From: Candidatus Nanopelagicales bacterium
GTDB taxonomy: Bacteria > Actinomycetota > Actinomycetes > S36-B12 > CAIYMF01
DNA length: 64,000 bases
NCBI GenBank assembly: GCA_017848795.1
Contig: JAFIHG010000044.1
Location: forward strand, 92,046-156,045
Reading direction: 5' to 3'
Shown: positions 57,096 through 64,000 of the stretch, piece by piece
Layout: every line of letters begins with the position of its first letter
How positions within the stretch are numbered: position 1 is the first letter of the stretch
Translations under genes and position numbers: made by a program
The notes under the pieces: generated by a model
Told to the model about the DNA's origin: nothing
What the model saw: the letters and a program-made list of their open reading frames with translations, nothing else
Databases searched by the model: none

Positions 57096-57898
57096 GCCTC
57101 ACCGACAGCGAGCAGGGAGCCGCGCTCGGACCGGGCGCCTTCGCCCCCCGGCCCGGCGCGGCGCCCATGGCGCGGATGGTGCTCGCCCAGACCGCCGCCG
57201 AGGTCTACAGCACGCTGCGCAACGGCGAGCAGTTGCTGCTCACGTTGGTCATCCCGCTGCTGCTGCTCGCCGGGTTGTCCCGTACCAGCCTGGTGAGTCT
57301 CGGCTCGGGGCCGGCGATCGACCTTGTCGCTCCCGGGGTGCTCGCCCTGGCCGTCCTGTCGACCGCGTTCACCTCGCAGGCGATCGCGACCGGCTTCGAG
57401 CGACGGTACGGCGTGCTGAAGGCGCTCGGGGCCACCCCGCTGTCGCGTTTCGGGCTCATCGCCGCCAAGTCGCTCGCGGTCCTCGCCGTCGAGGTCGGCC
57501 AGGTCGCCCTGATCGTGGGTGTCGGGTACGCGCTCGGGTGGCGTCCTGTCGGCTCCTGGCCGGCGGCGGTCCTGCTGCTGCTGCTCGGCACCCTGTGCTT
57601 CAGCGCGCTCGGGCTGCTGATCGCGGGCGTGCTGCGGGCGGAGGCCACCCTCGCTGCGGCCAACGCGATCTACGTGCTGCTGCTGGTCGGCGGCGCGACC
57701 GTCGTCCCGCTGGACAAGTTGCCCGCAGCGCTCGCCGGAGGCGTACGCCTGCTGCCCTCGGCCGCGCTCGGCGAGGGGCTGCGCACCGTGCTGCACGCCG
57801 GCGGTGGGCTGTTCGACGTCCTCGGCCCGCTCGCGGTCCTGCTCGTCTGGGGGGTCGTGGCGGTCGCGGTCGCCGCGCGCACCTTCCGCTGGGAGTGA
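57092..57898 (+). CDS. ABC-2 type permease
   Basis: A 268-residue membrane protein with about six hydrophobic segments (from LLLTLVIPLLLLAGL to VLLVWGVVAVAVAARTF), the matching partner for the ATPase encoded directly upstream. FERRYGVLKALGATPLSRFG is the family's cytosolic motif. The 76-bp gap to ctaA holds only the ctaA -10 box. Confidence 0.9.
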   Translation: MSLTDSEQGAALGPGAFAPRPGAAPMARMVLAQTAAEVYSTLRNGEQLLLTLVIPLLLLAGLSRTSLVSLGSGPAIDLVAPGVLALAVLSTAFTSQAIATGFERRYGVLKALGATPLSRFGLIAAKSLAVLAVEVGQVALIVGVGYALGWRPVGSWPAAVLLLLLGTLCFSALGLLIAGVLRAEATLAAANAIYVLLLVGGATVVPLDKLPAALAGGVRLLPSAALGEGLRTVLHAGGGLFDVLGPLAVLLVWGVVAVAVAARTFRWE

Positions 57899-57962
57899 CC
57901 CTGCCGACCGCGGGCAGCGGGTGGCCGGGCAGCGGGTGGTCCGCCGGCAGCGGGCGAGCGCA

Positions 57963-57968
57963 TACCCT
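57963..57968 (+). promoter_or_regulatory. Putative -10 box of ctaA (leaderless)
   Basis: TACCCT, 6 nt before the GTG start of ctaA at 57975. Confidence 0.4.
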
Positions 57969-57974
57969 CGTGCC

Positions 57975-58979
57975 GTGACGATGCACGCGAGCCGCGCCGA
58001 GCGTGCCGGCGCCCCGCGCCGCCCCGGCGCCACCGGTGCCGCCGCCACTGGGGTGCCGCTCGCCTTCCCGCGTTGGGCCCGGACGGTGTTCCTGCTCAAC
58101 CTGCTCGGCCAGACGCTGATCATCGTGACGGGCGGGGTCGTACGACTCACGGCCTCCGGGCTGGGCTGCCCGACCTGGCCGCAGTGCGTCCCGGGATCGT
58201 TCACGCCCGTCGCGCACCAGGAGGAGGCGTTCCACAAGTTCATCGAGTTCGGCAACCGGACCGTCACCTTCCTGCTCGGTTTTCTGGCGCTCGCGGCGAT
58301 CGTCGCGGGGCTGGCGCACGTACGGGCCAGTCGGCGCGCGGGCCGGGCACCCCGGCGGCCCGTCGTGGTGCTGAGCTTCCTGCCGCTGATCGGTACCGCC
58401 GCCCAGGCGGTGATCGGCGGCATCACCGTGCTCACCGGCCTGAACCCGTCGATCGTCGCGCCGCACTTCCTGGTCTCCGTGCTGCTCGTCGGCGGTTGCT
58501 TGGTGCTGCTGGTGCGCAGCGGCGAGCCCGGTGACCGTCCCGTCGCGCTCGTGGTCCGCCGGGAGATCCGGTGGGCGGCATGGTTGGCCGTCGCGCTGGC
58601 CGGCGCGGTCATCGTGCTGGGCACGGTCGTCACCGGCTCGGGCCCGCACTCCGGCGACGCCAGCACGTACCGTCTGGGGCTCGACCCACGGACGATGAGC
58701 TGGCTGCACGCCGACACCGTCATGCTGTACGTCGGCGTGCTGGTGGCGCTGCTGCTCGCGCTGCGCGTCACCGACGCCCCACGGCGTACCCAGCTCGCGG
58801 CCCTGCTCGCGCTCGCTGTCGCGCTGGCGCAGGGGCTGGTCGGCTACGTGCAGTTCTTCACCGGGCTGCCCTGGGTCGTGGTGGCCGTGCACCTGCTGGG
58901 CGCCGCCCTGGTCTGGATCGCGACGACGTACCTGCTGCTGACCACCCGATCGCGCGGCCTTCCGGCGCCGTCAGCCTGA
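57975..58979 (+). CDS. ctaA: Heme A synthase
   Basis: A 334-residue membrane enzyme converting heme O to heme A for cytochrome aa3. Eight hydrophobic segments are visible. Motifs: VVRLTASGLGCPTWPQC (Cys pair region), HKFIEFGNRTVTFLLGF (heme ligand His), LNPSIVAPHFLVSVLLV and MSWLHADTVMLYVGV, with the C-terminal VVVAVHLLGAALVW. Start GTG at 57975 from the -10 box. Convergent overlap of 9 nt with the following MFS gene. The partner ctaB is nearby. Confidence 0.93.
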   Translation: MTMHASRAERAGAPRRPGATGAAATGVPLAFPRWARTVFLLNLLGQTLIIVTGGVVRLTASGLGCPTWPQCVPGSFTPVAHQEEAFHKFIEFGNRTVTFLLGFLALAAIVAGLAHVRASRRAGRAPRRPVVVLSFLPLIGTAAQAVIGGITVLTGLNPSIVAPHFLVSVLLVGGCLVLLVRSGEPGDRPVALVVRREIRWAAWLAVALAGAVIVLGTVVTGSGPHSGDASTYRLGLDPRTMSWLHADTVMLYVGVLVALLLALRVTDAPRRTQLAALLALAVALAQGLVGYVQFFTGLPWVVVAVHLLGAALVWIATTYLLLTTRSRGLPAPSA

Positions 58980-60428
58980 CTCCGGGTGGTGGCGCATCCC
59001 CACGTCGATCAGCGCGCCGACCAGGGCGACCAGGACGAACCCGACGCACACCGCGATCCCCCACTGGTAGGCGAGCGCCCAGTCCGCTGAGCCCATACCG
59101 GGGCGGACGTGGGCGAAGAACATCGCCCCCGCGGCCGCGATCCCGATCGCGGCGCCGGCCCGCTGTCCGGCCTGCATCAGCGCACCTCCCGTGCCCGCGC
59201 GTACGACCGGGACGCGCTCGAGGGTCAACGTCTGGTTGGGGGCGATGACCAGCCCGCTGCCCACGCCCGCCACCAGCAGCGGTACGGCGGTCATCCAGCC
59301 GGCCTGCTCGGGAGCGGCGAGGCGCACCGCGACGACGGTCGCGGCGAACCCCGCGAGGACCAGGATCAGGCCGGCCACCACCAGCGGCCGGCCGCGCCGC
59401 TCCACGGCCCTGCCTCCGAGGATCGAGGACGTACCGGCTCCGATCGCGAACGGCGCGGACGCCAGACCGGCGACGAGCGCGCTGTACCCCAGCCCTTCCT
59501 GCAGGTAGAGCGTGTAGACGAACAGCAGCGGCGTGAACCCGGCGAAGTACGCGGTGATCAGCGCGGTACCCGCCGAGAACGACCGCAGCCGGAACAGCGC
59601 CAGCTCCACCACCGGCTCCCGGCCGCCTGCCGAGTAGCGGCGCTCCCAGGCGACGAACAGCGCCCCGAGCACCGCCGCGACGCCGAACAGCGACCAGCGC
59701 CATGGGCCCGACCACTGCTCGGCCTCGATCAGCGGAACCAGCAGGGCGCCGATCGCGCCCGCGAGCAGCAGCACCCCGAGCGGGTCCAGGTCGTGCCGCG
59801 TCGGTTCCTGCTCGGCGGCGGCGGCCGCGAGTACCCGCCACGCGAACGGGATCGCGACGATGCCGATCGGAATGTTGAGGTAGAAGACGAAGCGCCAGCC
59901 CTCGGACTCCCCGAACGCCTGGATCAGCAGACCTCCCAGCAGCGGCCCGATCGCCGAGGACAGCCCGACCGTGGTGCCGTAGCTGCCGAATGCGATGCCC
60001 CGTTCGCGCCCCTCGAACAACTGCTGGATGAGTGCGGTGATCTGCGGCGAGAGCATGCCGCCCCCGAATCCCTGCAGCAGCCGGGCCGCGATGAGCCACT
60101 CGCTGTTGGGAGCGGCGCCGCACAGCGCGCTCGCGAGCGTGAACACCGCGAGCCCGGCGACGAACAGGGTGCGGCGCCCCTTCATGTCCCCCAGCCGCCC
60201 TGCAGGCACCAGGACCAGCCCCACCGCGAACGCGTACCCCGACACGATCCACTGCAGGGCGCTGGGACCGGCCGGGAGCCCCTCGCTGATCGAGGGCAGC
60301 GCGACGTTCACGATCGAGATGTCGAGCAGCACCATGAAGCCGGCGACCAGGCAGACCGCGAGAGCGTGCCAGCGAGTCCGCGTCGCCGGGCTCGCCTCCT
60401 GCGCGCGCTGCTGGCCGGCCGCGGCCAC
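58971..60428 (-). CDS. DHA2-type MFS transporter
   Basis: A 485-residue efflux protein with about 14 helices. The DHA2 start motif is VLLDISIVNVALPSISEGL, motif A is AGRLGDMKGRRTLFVAGLA and motif C is VGLSSAIGPLLGGLLIQAFG. It probably exports drugs or dyes by proton antiport; substrate unknown. GTG start at 60428 (MAAAGQQRAQ). It lies 6 nt downstream of the ctaB stop, so co-transcribed with ctaB. Confidence 0.9.
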   Translation of the reverse strand: MAAAGQQRAQEASPATRTRWHALAVCLVAGFMVLLDISIVNVALPSISEGLPAGPSALQWIVSGYAFAVGLVLVPAGRLGDMKGRRTLFVAGLAVFTLASALCGAAPNSEWLIAARLLQGFGGGMLSPQITALIQQLFEGRERGIAFGSYGTTVGLSSAIGPLLGGLLIQAFGESEGWRFVFYLNIPIGIVAIPFAWRVLAAAAAEQEPTRHDLDPLGVLLLAGAIGALLVPLIEAEQWSGPWRWSLFGVAAVLGALFVAWERRYSAGGREPVVELALFRLRSFSAGTALITAYFAGFTPLLFVYTLYLQEGLGYSALVAGLASAPFAIGAGTSSILGGRAVERRGRPLVVAGLILVLAGFAATVVAVRLAAPEQAGWMTAVPLLVAGVGSGLVIAPNQTLTLERVPVVRAGTGGALMQAGQRAGAAIGIAAAGAMFFAHVRPGMGSADWALAYQWGIAVCVGFVLVALVGALIDVGMRHHPESG

Positions 60429-60434
60429 GGCCGG

Positions 60435-61397
60435 TCAGAACCGGGTGAAGGGAACGGCGGCGACGGCGAGGAACAGCAGCGAGACGTACGTGATCGAGAG
60501 GTGGAACAGCCGCATCGGCTTGGCCTCCAGCCCCTTGCGGGTACGCCGCTGCAGGCGGTGCGCCTCGTACAGGAACCAGCCGCCGAGCAGGCCCGCGACC
60601 ACCAGGTAGACCGGGCCGGTGCCCGCCGCCGGTACGAGCGCGAGCGAGGCGAGGACCATGGCCCACGAGTAGGCGACGATCTCGAAGGAGACCCGGCGCT
60701 GGGACGCGACGACCGGGAGCATCGGCACGCCGGCCGCGGCGTAGTCCTCCCGGAACTTCAGCGACAGTGGCCAGTAGTGCGGCGGGGTCCAGAAGAACAG
60801 GACGGCGAACAGGACCCACGGCTGCCAGGACAGCGAGCCGGTGACCGCGGTCCAGCCGATCAGCACCTGCATGCAGCCGGCGGCCCCGCCCCAGACGATG
60901 TTCTGCGGGGTGCGGCGCTTGAGCAGGATGGTGTAGCCGACGGCGTACGCGAGGATCGCCGCCGCGGCGAGCGCTGCCGACAGCAGGTTGGTGGTCAGCG
61001 CGAACCAGGCCACCGAGACGACCGAGAGCGTCAGCCCGAAGACGAGCGCACCGCGGGGACTGACCTGCCCGGTGACCAGCGGTCGGTGACCGGTGCGCAC
61101 CATCACCTGGTCGATGTCGCGGTCGTAGAAGCAGTTGAGCGCGTTGGCGCCACCGGCGGCGAGCATGCCGCCGACCAGCGTCGCGAGCAACAGCCGGAGG
61201 TCCGGTACGCCGTCGGCCGCCAGGAACATCACCGGCACCGTCGTGACGAGCAGCAGCTCGATGATCCGGGGCTTGGTGAGCGCGACGTACGCGCGGACCA
61301 CGTCGCGGCGCGAGTGGCTGGCGCGGCGCGCCGGCGCCAGCTCGGCCCGCGGGCCGTCGGCTGCGTGCGCGGACGGGCGGGGGTCGACCGTGGTCAC
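60435..61397 (-). CDS. ctaB: Protoheme IX farnesyltransferase (heme O synthase)
   Basis: A 320-residue UbiA-type prenyltransferase that attaches a farnesyl group to heme B, feeding CtaA. The Asp-rich motif is [20 protein letters not shown] and the basic part [17 protein letters not shown] follows. About eight to nine helices. The C-terminal [18 protein letters not shown] and [15 protein letters not shown] are standard. GTG start at 61397 with an AGAGG site. It diverges from tkt. Confidence 0.94.
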   Translation of the reverse strand: MTTVDPRPSAHAADGPRAELAPARRASHSRRDVVRAYVALTKPRIIELLLVTTVPVMFLAADGVPDLRLLLATLVGGMLAAGGANALNCFYDRDIDQVMVRTGHRPLVTGQVSPRGALVFGLTLSVVSVAWFALTTNLLSAALAAAAILAYAVGYTILLKRRTPQNIVWGGAAGCMQVLIGWTAVTGSLSWQPWVLFAVLFFWTPPHYWPLSLKFREDYAAAGVPMLPVVASQRRVSFEIVAYSWAMVLASLALVPAAGTGPVYLVVAGLLGGWFLYEAHRLQRRTRKGLEAKPMRLFHLSITYVSLLFLAVAAVPFTRF

Positions 61398-61499
61398 GAG
61401 CAGAACCTCTGGGGGCAGGGGCCGGGTGTCACCGGTGGGCGCCAGCCACTGTACCCGCCGGCTGCGACCTTGGGCCCGGCGCGCGGGGCACCCACGGCC

Positions 61500-61505
61500 T
61501 AGGCT
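61500..61505 (+). promoter_or_regulatory. Putative -10 box of tkt (leaderless)
   Basis: TAGGCT, 8 nt before the GTG at 61514. Confidence 0.4.
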
Positions 61506-61513
61506 TGACGACT

Positions 61514-63622
61514 GTGACTGACGTACGCACTGCGCCCCCCCGCTTCGACGTTGCCAGCGACTGGAGCGCGCTGGACGCGCGTGCGGTCGACACCATCCGC
61601 GTCCTGGCCGCCGACGCGGTGCAGCGGACGGGCAACGGCCACCCCGGCACCGCCATGAGCCTCGCGCCCGCGGCGTACCTGCTGTTCCAGCGCTTCCTGC
61701 GCCACGACCCGGCCGACCCGCAGTGGCTCGGGCGCGACCGGTTCGTGCTGTCGTGCGGGCACTCCTCGCTGACGCTCTACATCCAGCTGTACCTGTCCGG
61801 GTACGGCCTCGAGCTCTCCGACCTCGAGGCGTTCCGCACATGGGGCTCGCTCACCCCTGGACACCCGGAGTACGGGCACACCGTCGGCGTGGAGACCACC
61901 ACCGGACCGCTCGGGCAGGGCCTGTCGACGGCGGTCGGGATGGCGATGGGACAGCGGTACGAGCGCGGCCTGCTCGACCCGGACGCGGCGCCCGGCGAGA
62001 GCCCGTTCGACCACCACGTCTACGTGATCGCGTCCGACGGCGACATCGAGGAGGGCGTCACGAGCGAGGCCTCCTCGCTCGCCGGCACCCAGCGCCTGGG
62101 CAACCTGACCGTGATCTACGACGACAACCGGATCTCGATCGAGGACGACACCGCCGTCGCGCTCTCCGAGGACACGGTGGCGCGCTATGCCGCGTACGGC
62201 TGGCACGTGCAGTCCGTCGACCTCGGTCCGGACGGCAGCGTCGACCTGCCCGCCCTCGCCGCGGCGCTGGAGGCGGCGCGGGCCGAGACCGCCCGCCCGT
62301 CGTTCATCCGGCTGCGCACCATCATCGGCTGGCCCGCACCGAACCTGCAGAACACCGGCAAGGCGCACGGGGCGGCGCTGGGCGCCGACGAGGTCGCTGC
62401 CATCAAGCGGATCCTGGGCTTCGACCCGGAGCGCAGCTTCGTGGTCGAGGACGACGTGCTCGCCCACGCGCGCCAGGTGCGCGAGCGGGGCGCCGCGCTG
62501 CGGGCCGCCTGGGACGAGCGCTACGAGCAGTGGCGGGGGGCGAACCCCGAGCGCGCCGCGCTGCTGGACCGGCTGCGCGAGGGCCGGCTGCCGGAGTTCG
62601 AGCTGCCGCAGTTCCCGGCCGGCAAGGACATCGCGACCCGCAAGGCCTCCGGTGAGGTGATCCAGGCGATCGCCGCCCGCGTCCCGGAGTTCCTCGGCGG
62701 CTCGGCGGACCTGGCGGAGAGCAACAACACCACGATCGAGGGCGCCCCGTCGTTCCTGCCCCACGGGACCGTGGTGAAGCCCGACTCCCCGTTCGGCGGC
62801 ACGCAGTCCCCGTACGGGCGGATCCTGCACTTCGGCATCCGCGAGCACGCCATGGGGGCGGCGCTGTCCGGGCTGGCGCTGTCCGGCCTGCTGCGCCCGT
62901 ACGGCGGCACGTTCCTCACCTTCAGCGACTACATGCGCGGCGCGGTACGGATCGCGGCGCTCATGCAGATCGGGGTCACGTACGTGTGGACGCACGACTC
63001 GATCGGGCTCGGGGAGGACGGCCCGACCCACCAGCCCGTCGAGCACCTCTGGGCGCTGCGGGCGATGCCCGGACTGTCGGTCGTACGCCCCGCCGACGCG
63101 AACGAGACCGCGGTGGCCTGGCGAACCGTGCTGGAGCACCGCCGGCCCGCCGGGCTGGTCCTGACCCGGCAGAACCTGCCCACGTTCGACCGCGACACCT
63201 ACGCCTCCGCCGAGGGGGTCGCCCGGGGGGCGTACGTGCTCGCCGACGCCCCGTCCGGCACCCCCGACGTCCTGCTGCTCGCGACTGGCTCGGAGGTGCA
63301 GCTCGCGCTCGGCGCCCGCGACCTGCTCGCCGCCGACGGCGTCGGCGCCCGCGTGGTGTCGATGCCCTGCCTGGAGTGGTTCGAGGAGCAGGACGCGGCG
63401 TACCGCGAGTCGGTGCTCCCCGCGTCGGTGACGGCCCGGGTATCGGTCGAGGCCGGCGTGGCGCAAGGCTGGTGGAAGTACCTCGGCAGCCGCGGCCGGG
63501 CGGTCTCCCTCGAGCACTACGGCGCCTCCGCCGATGGGGCGACGCTGTTCCGGGAGTTCGGCTTCACCGCCGAGGCGGTCGCCGACGCCGCCCGCGCCTC
63601 GCTCGCTCACACAACGGGGTAG
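61514..63622 (+). CDS. tkt: Transketolase
   Basis: A 702-residue thiamine diphosphate enzyme of the pentose phosphate pathway. Motifs: [20 protein letters not shown], the ThDP signature [18 protein letters not shown] followed by [11 protein letters not shown], and the C-terminal [18 protein letters not shown]. Start at GTG 61514 because its -10 box lies 8 nt ahead; a TTG at 61505 would add three residues. Its stop TAG is the first part of the terminator hairpin. Divergent from ctaB, convergent with the NlpC/P60 gene. Confidence 0.95.
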   Translation: MTDVRTAPPRFDVASDWSALDARAVDTIRVLAADAVQRTGNGHPGTAMSLAPAAYLLFQRFLRHDPADPQWLGRDRFVLSCGHSSLTLYIQLYLSGYGLELSDLEAFRTWGSLTPGHPEYGHTVGVETTTGPLGQGLSTAVGMAMGQRYERGLLDPDAAPGESPFDHHVYVIASDGDIEEGVTSEASSLAGTQRLGNLTVIYDDNRISIEDDTAVALSEDTVARYAAYGWHVQSVDLGPDGSVDLPALAAALEAARAETARPSFIRLRTIIGWPAPNLQNTGKAHGAALGADEVAAIKRILGFDPERSFVVEDDVLAHARQVRERGAALRAAWDERYEQWRGANPERAALLDRLREGRLPEFELPQFPAGKDIATRKASGEVIQAIAARVPEFLGGSADLAESNNTTIEGAPSFLPHGTVVKPDSPFGGTQSPYGRILHFGIREHAMGAALSGLALSGLLRPYGGTFLTFSDYMRGAVRIAALMQIGVTYVWTHDSIGLGEDGPTHQPVEHLWALRAMPGLSVVRPADANETAVAWRTVLEHRRPAGLVLTRQNLPTFDRDTYASAEGVARGAYVLADAPSGTPDVLLLATGSEVQLALGARDLLAADGVGARVVSMPCLEWFEEQDAAYRESVLPASVTARVSVEAGVAQGWWKYLGSRGRAVSLEHYGASADGATLFREFGFTAEAVADAARASLAHTTG

Positions 63623-63661
63623 TTCACGCGCAGTCTTCCGGCTGGACGAACTACCCCGTTG
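63612..63661. terminator. Bidirectional terminator hairpin at the tkt/NlpC junction
   Basis: Perfect 14-bp arms, CAACGGGGTAGTTC at 63612-63625 and its complement at 63648-63661, with a 22-nt loop. The left arm contains the tkt stop TAG. It lies between two convergent genes. No T-run is present, as usual in high-GC actinobacteria. Confidence 0.75.
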
Positions 63662-63670
63662 CCTGAAGGT

Positions 63671-64000
63671 TCAGAGGCGGACGCGGCCGGCGCCGCTGTA
63701 GTGGTCGCCGTACCAGCCGCCGAACGGGTCCTTCTGCAGCTCCACGCCTACGCCCGGGTTCGACGCGCTGACCGCCATGCCGTTGCCGATGTACATCGAG
63801 ACGTGGTGGGCGCTGCCCTTGAAGTAGAACAGCAGGTCACCGGGCTGCAACTGGTCCTGCGGGACCCGGTCGGTCTGCTCCCACTGGGTGTACGAGTACG
63901 CGACGAGCTTGACCCCGGCCCGGCCCCAGGCGTACGCCGTCAGCTTGCTGCAGTCCCACGTCGCCGGCGGCCGGGCGTTCATCGAGTAGATGCCGCCGAC
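63671..64000 (-). CDS. NlpC/P60 family cell-wall hydrolase (5' end outside window)
   Basis: The C-terminal ~109 residues of an NlpC/P60 cysteine peptidase. The catalytic Cys is in TWDCSKLTAYAWGRAGVKL, the His in SAHHVSMYIGNGMAV, and LQPGDLLFYFKG is the standard link between them. Such enzymes cut peptidoglycan stem peptides outside the membrane. The frame continues through base 64000, so signal and domain organisation cannot be seen. Stop at 63671. Confidence 0.9.
   Translation of the reverse strand, partial: VGGIYSMNARPPATWDCSKLTAYAWGRAGVKLVAYSYTQWEQTDRVPQDQLQPGDLLFYFKGSAHHVSMYIGNGMAVSASNPGVGVELQKDPFGGWYGDHYSGAGRVRL

Overview
The window is high-GC chromosomal DNA from an actinobacterium (class Actinomycetia). 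The lineage markers are mshC (mycothiol synthesis), an F420-dependent luciferase-like oxidoreductase, an InhA-type FabI next to FabG, actinobacterial families (DUF3090, SCO1664-type, DUF3099, DUF4916, DUF5703), a SufR-led suf operon with SufU, and the tkt/ctaB/ctaA block with its ABC transporter. The order or genus cannot be fixed from the sequence. Genes are dense, with many 1-4 nt stop/start overlaps. I see no CRISPR array, insertion sequence, prophage or biosynthetic cluster. It reads as core chromosome with a few repeat-rich intergenic spots.

Layout. 1-8.2 kb: end of an unknown gene, HAD phosphatase, metH, PAC2 protein, pgi, gnd. 8.2-11.7 kb: mshC, a SCO1664-type PI-kinase-like protein, DUF3090 and an MSMEG_4193-type phosphatase. 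11.7-15.8 kb: DedA, UppP, LLM oxidoreductase, aldo/keto reductase, DUF5703. 15.8-20.3 kb: M20 peptidase, tRNA-Leu(GAG), PepSY-like lipoprotein, flavin-reductase-like protein, small secreted Cys/His protein, DUF4916, small membrane protein. 20.3-20.84 kb: nine tandem ~60-bp units, each a hairpin. 20.85-22.8 kb: a second phosphatase and a PLP decarboxylase. 22.8-23.5 kb: noncoding mosaic of repeats. 23.5-28.1 kb: rRNA/tRNA methyltransferase, TSUP transporter, SPFH/NfeD pair, ABC ATPase, unknown protein. 28.2-34.5 kb: serB, DHA2 exporter, a start-less PIN-domain remnant, Nei, SixA, FabI, FabG. 34.6-39.9 kb: TldD/TldE, DUF3099, MoaA, SURF1. 40-45.6 kb: SDR, ABC exporter, enoyl-CoA hydratase, small HTH protein, ABC-F. 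45.7-49.1 kb: DUF1501/DUF1800 export pair. 49.3-56.1 kb: sufR-B-D-Rieske-C-S-U-T. 56.2-63.6 kb: ABC transporter, ctaA, MFS, ctaB, tkt. 63.7 kb to the edge: NlpC/P60 hydrolase.

How the genes work together. The suf operon builds Fe-S clusters, and the SufR start codon overlaps a perfect CAAC-N6-GTTG site, the known SufR operator form. ctaA, ctaB and the SURF1 gene serve heme A supply and cytochrome oxidase assembly. pgi, gnd and tkt belong to glycolysis and the pentose phosphate pathway. DedA and UppP probably both act on undecaprenyl phosphate. fabG-fabI supply fatty-acid elongation and are chained to sixA and nei.

The most notable non-gene signals are: (1) the nine-unit hairpin array between two convergent genes; (2) dispersed long palindromes, two of them sister copies flanking the DUF1501/DUF1800 genes; (3) a recurrent -10 box (mostly TAGGNT) ending 6-9 nt before start codons, which suggests widespread leaderless transcription; (4) the SufR operator. 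The best candidate for an undescribed system is the SCO1664-like kinase fold / DUF3090 / histidine phosphatase trio beside mshC.
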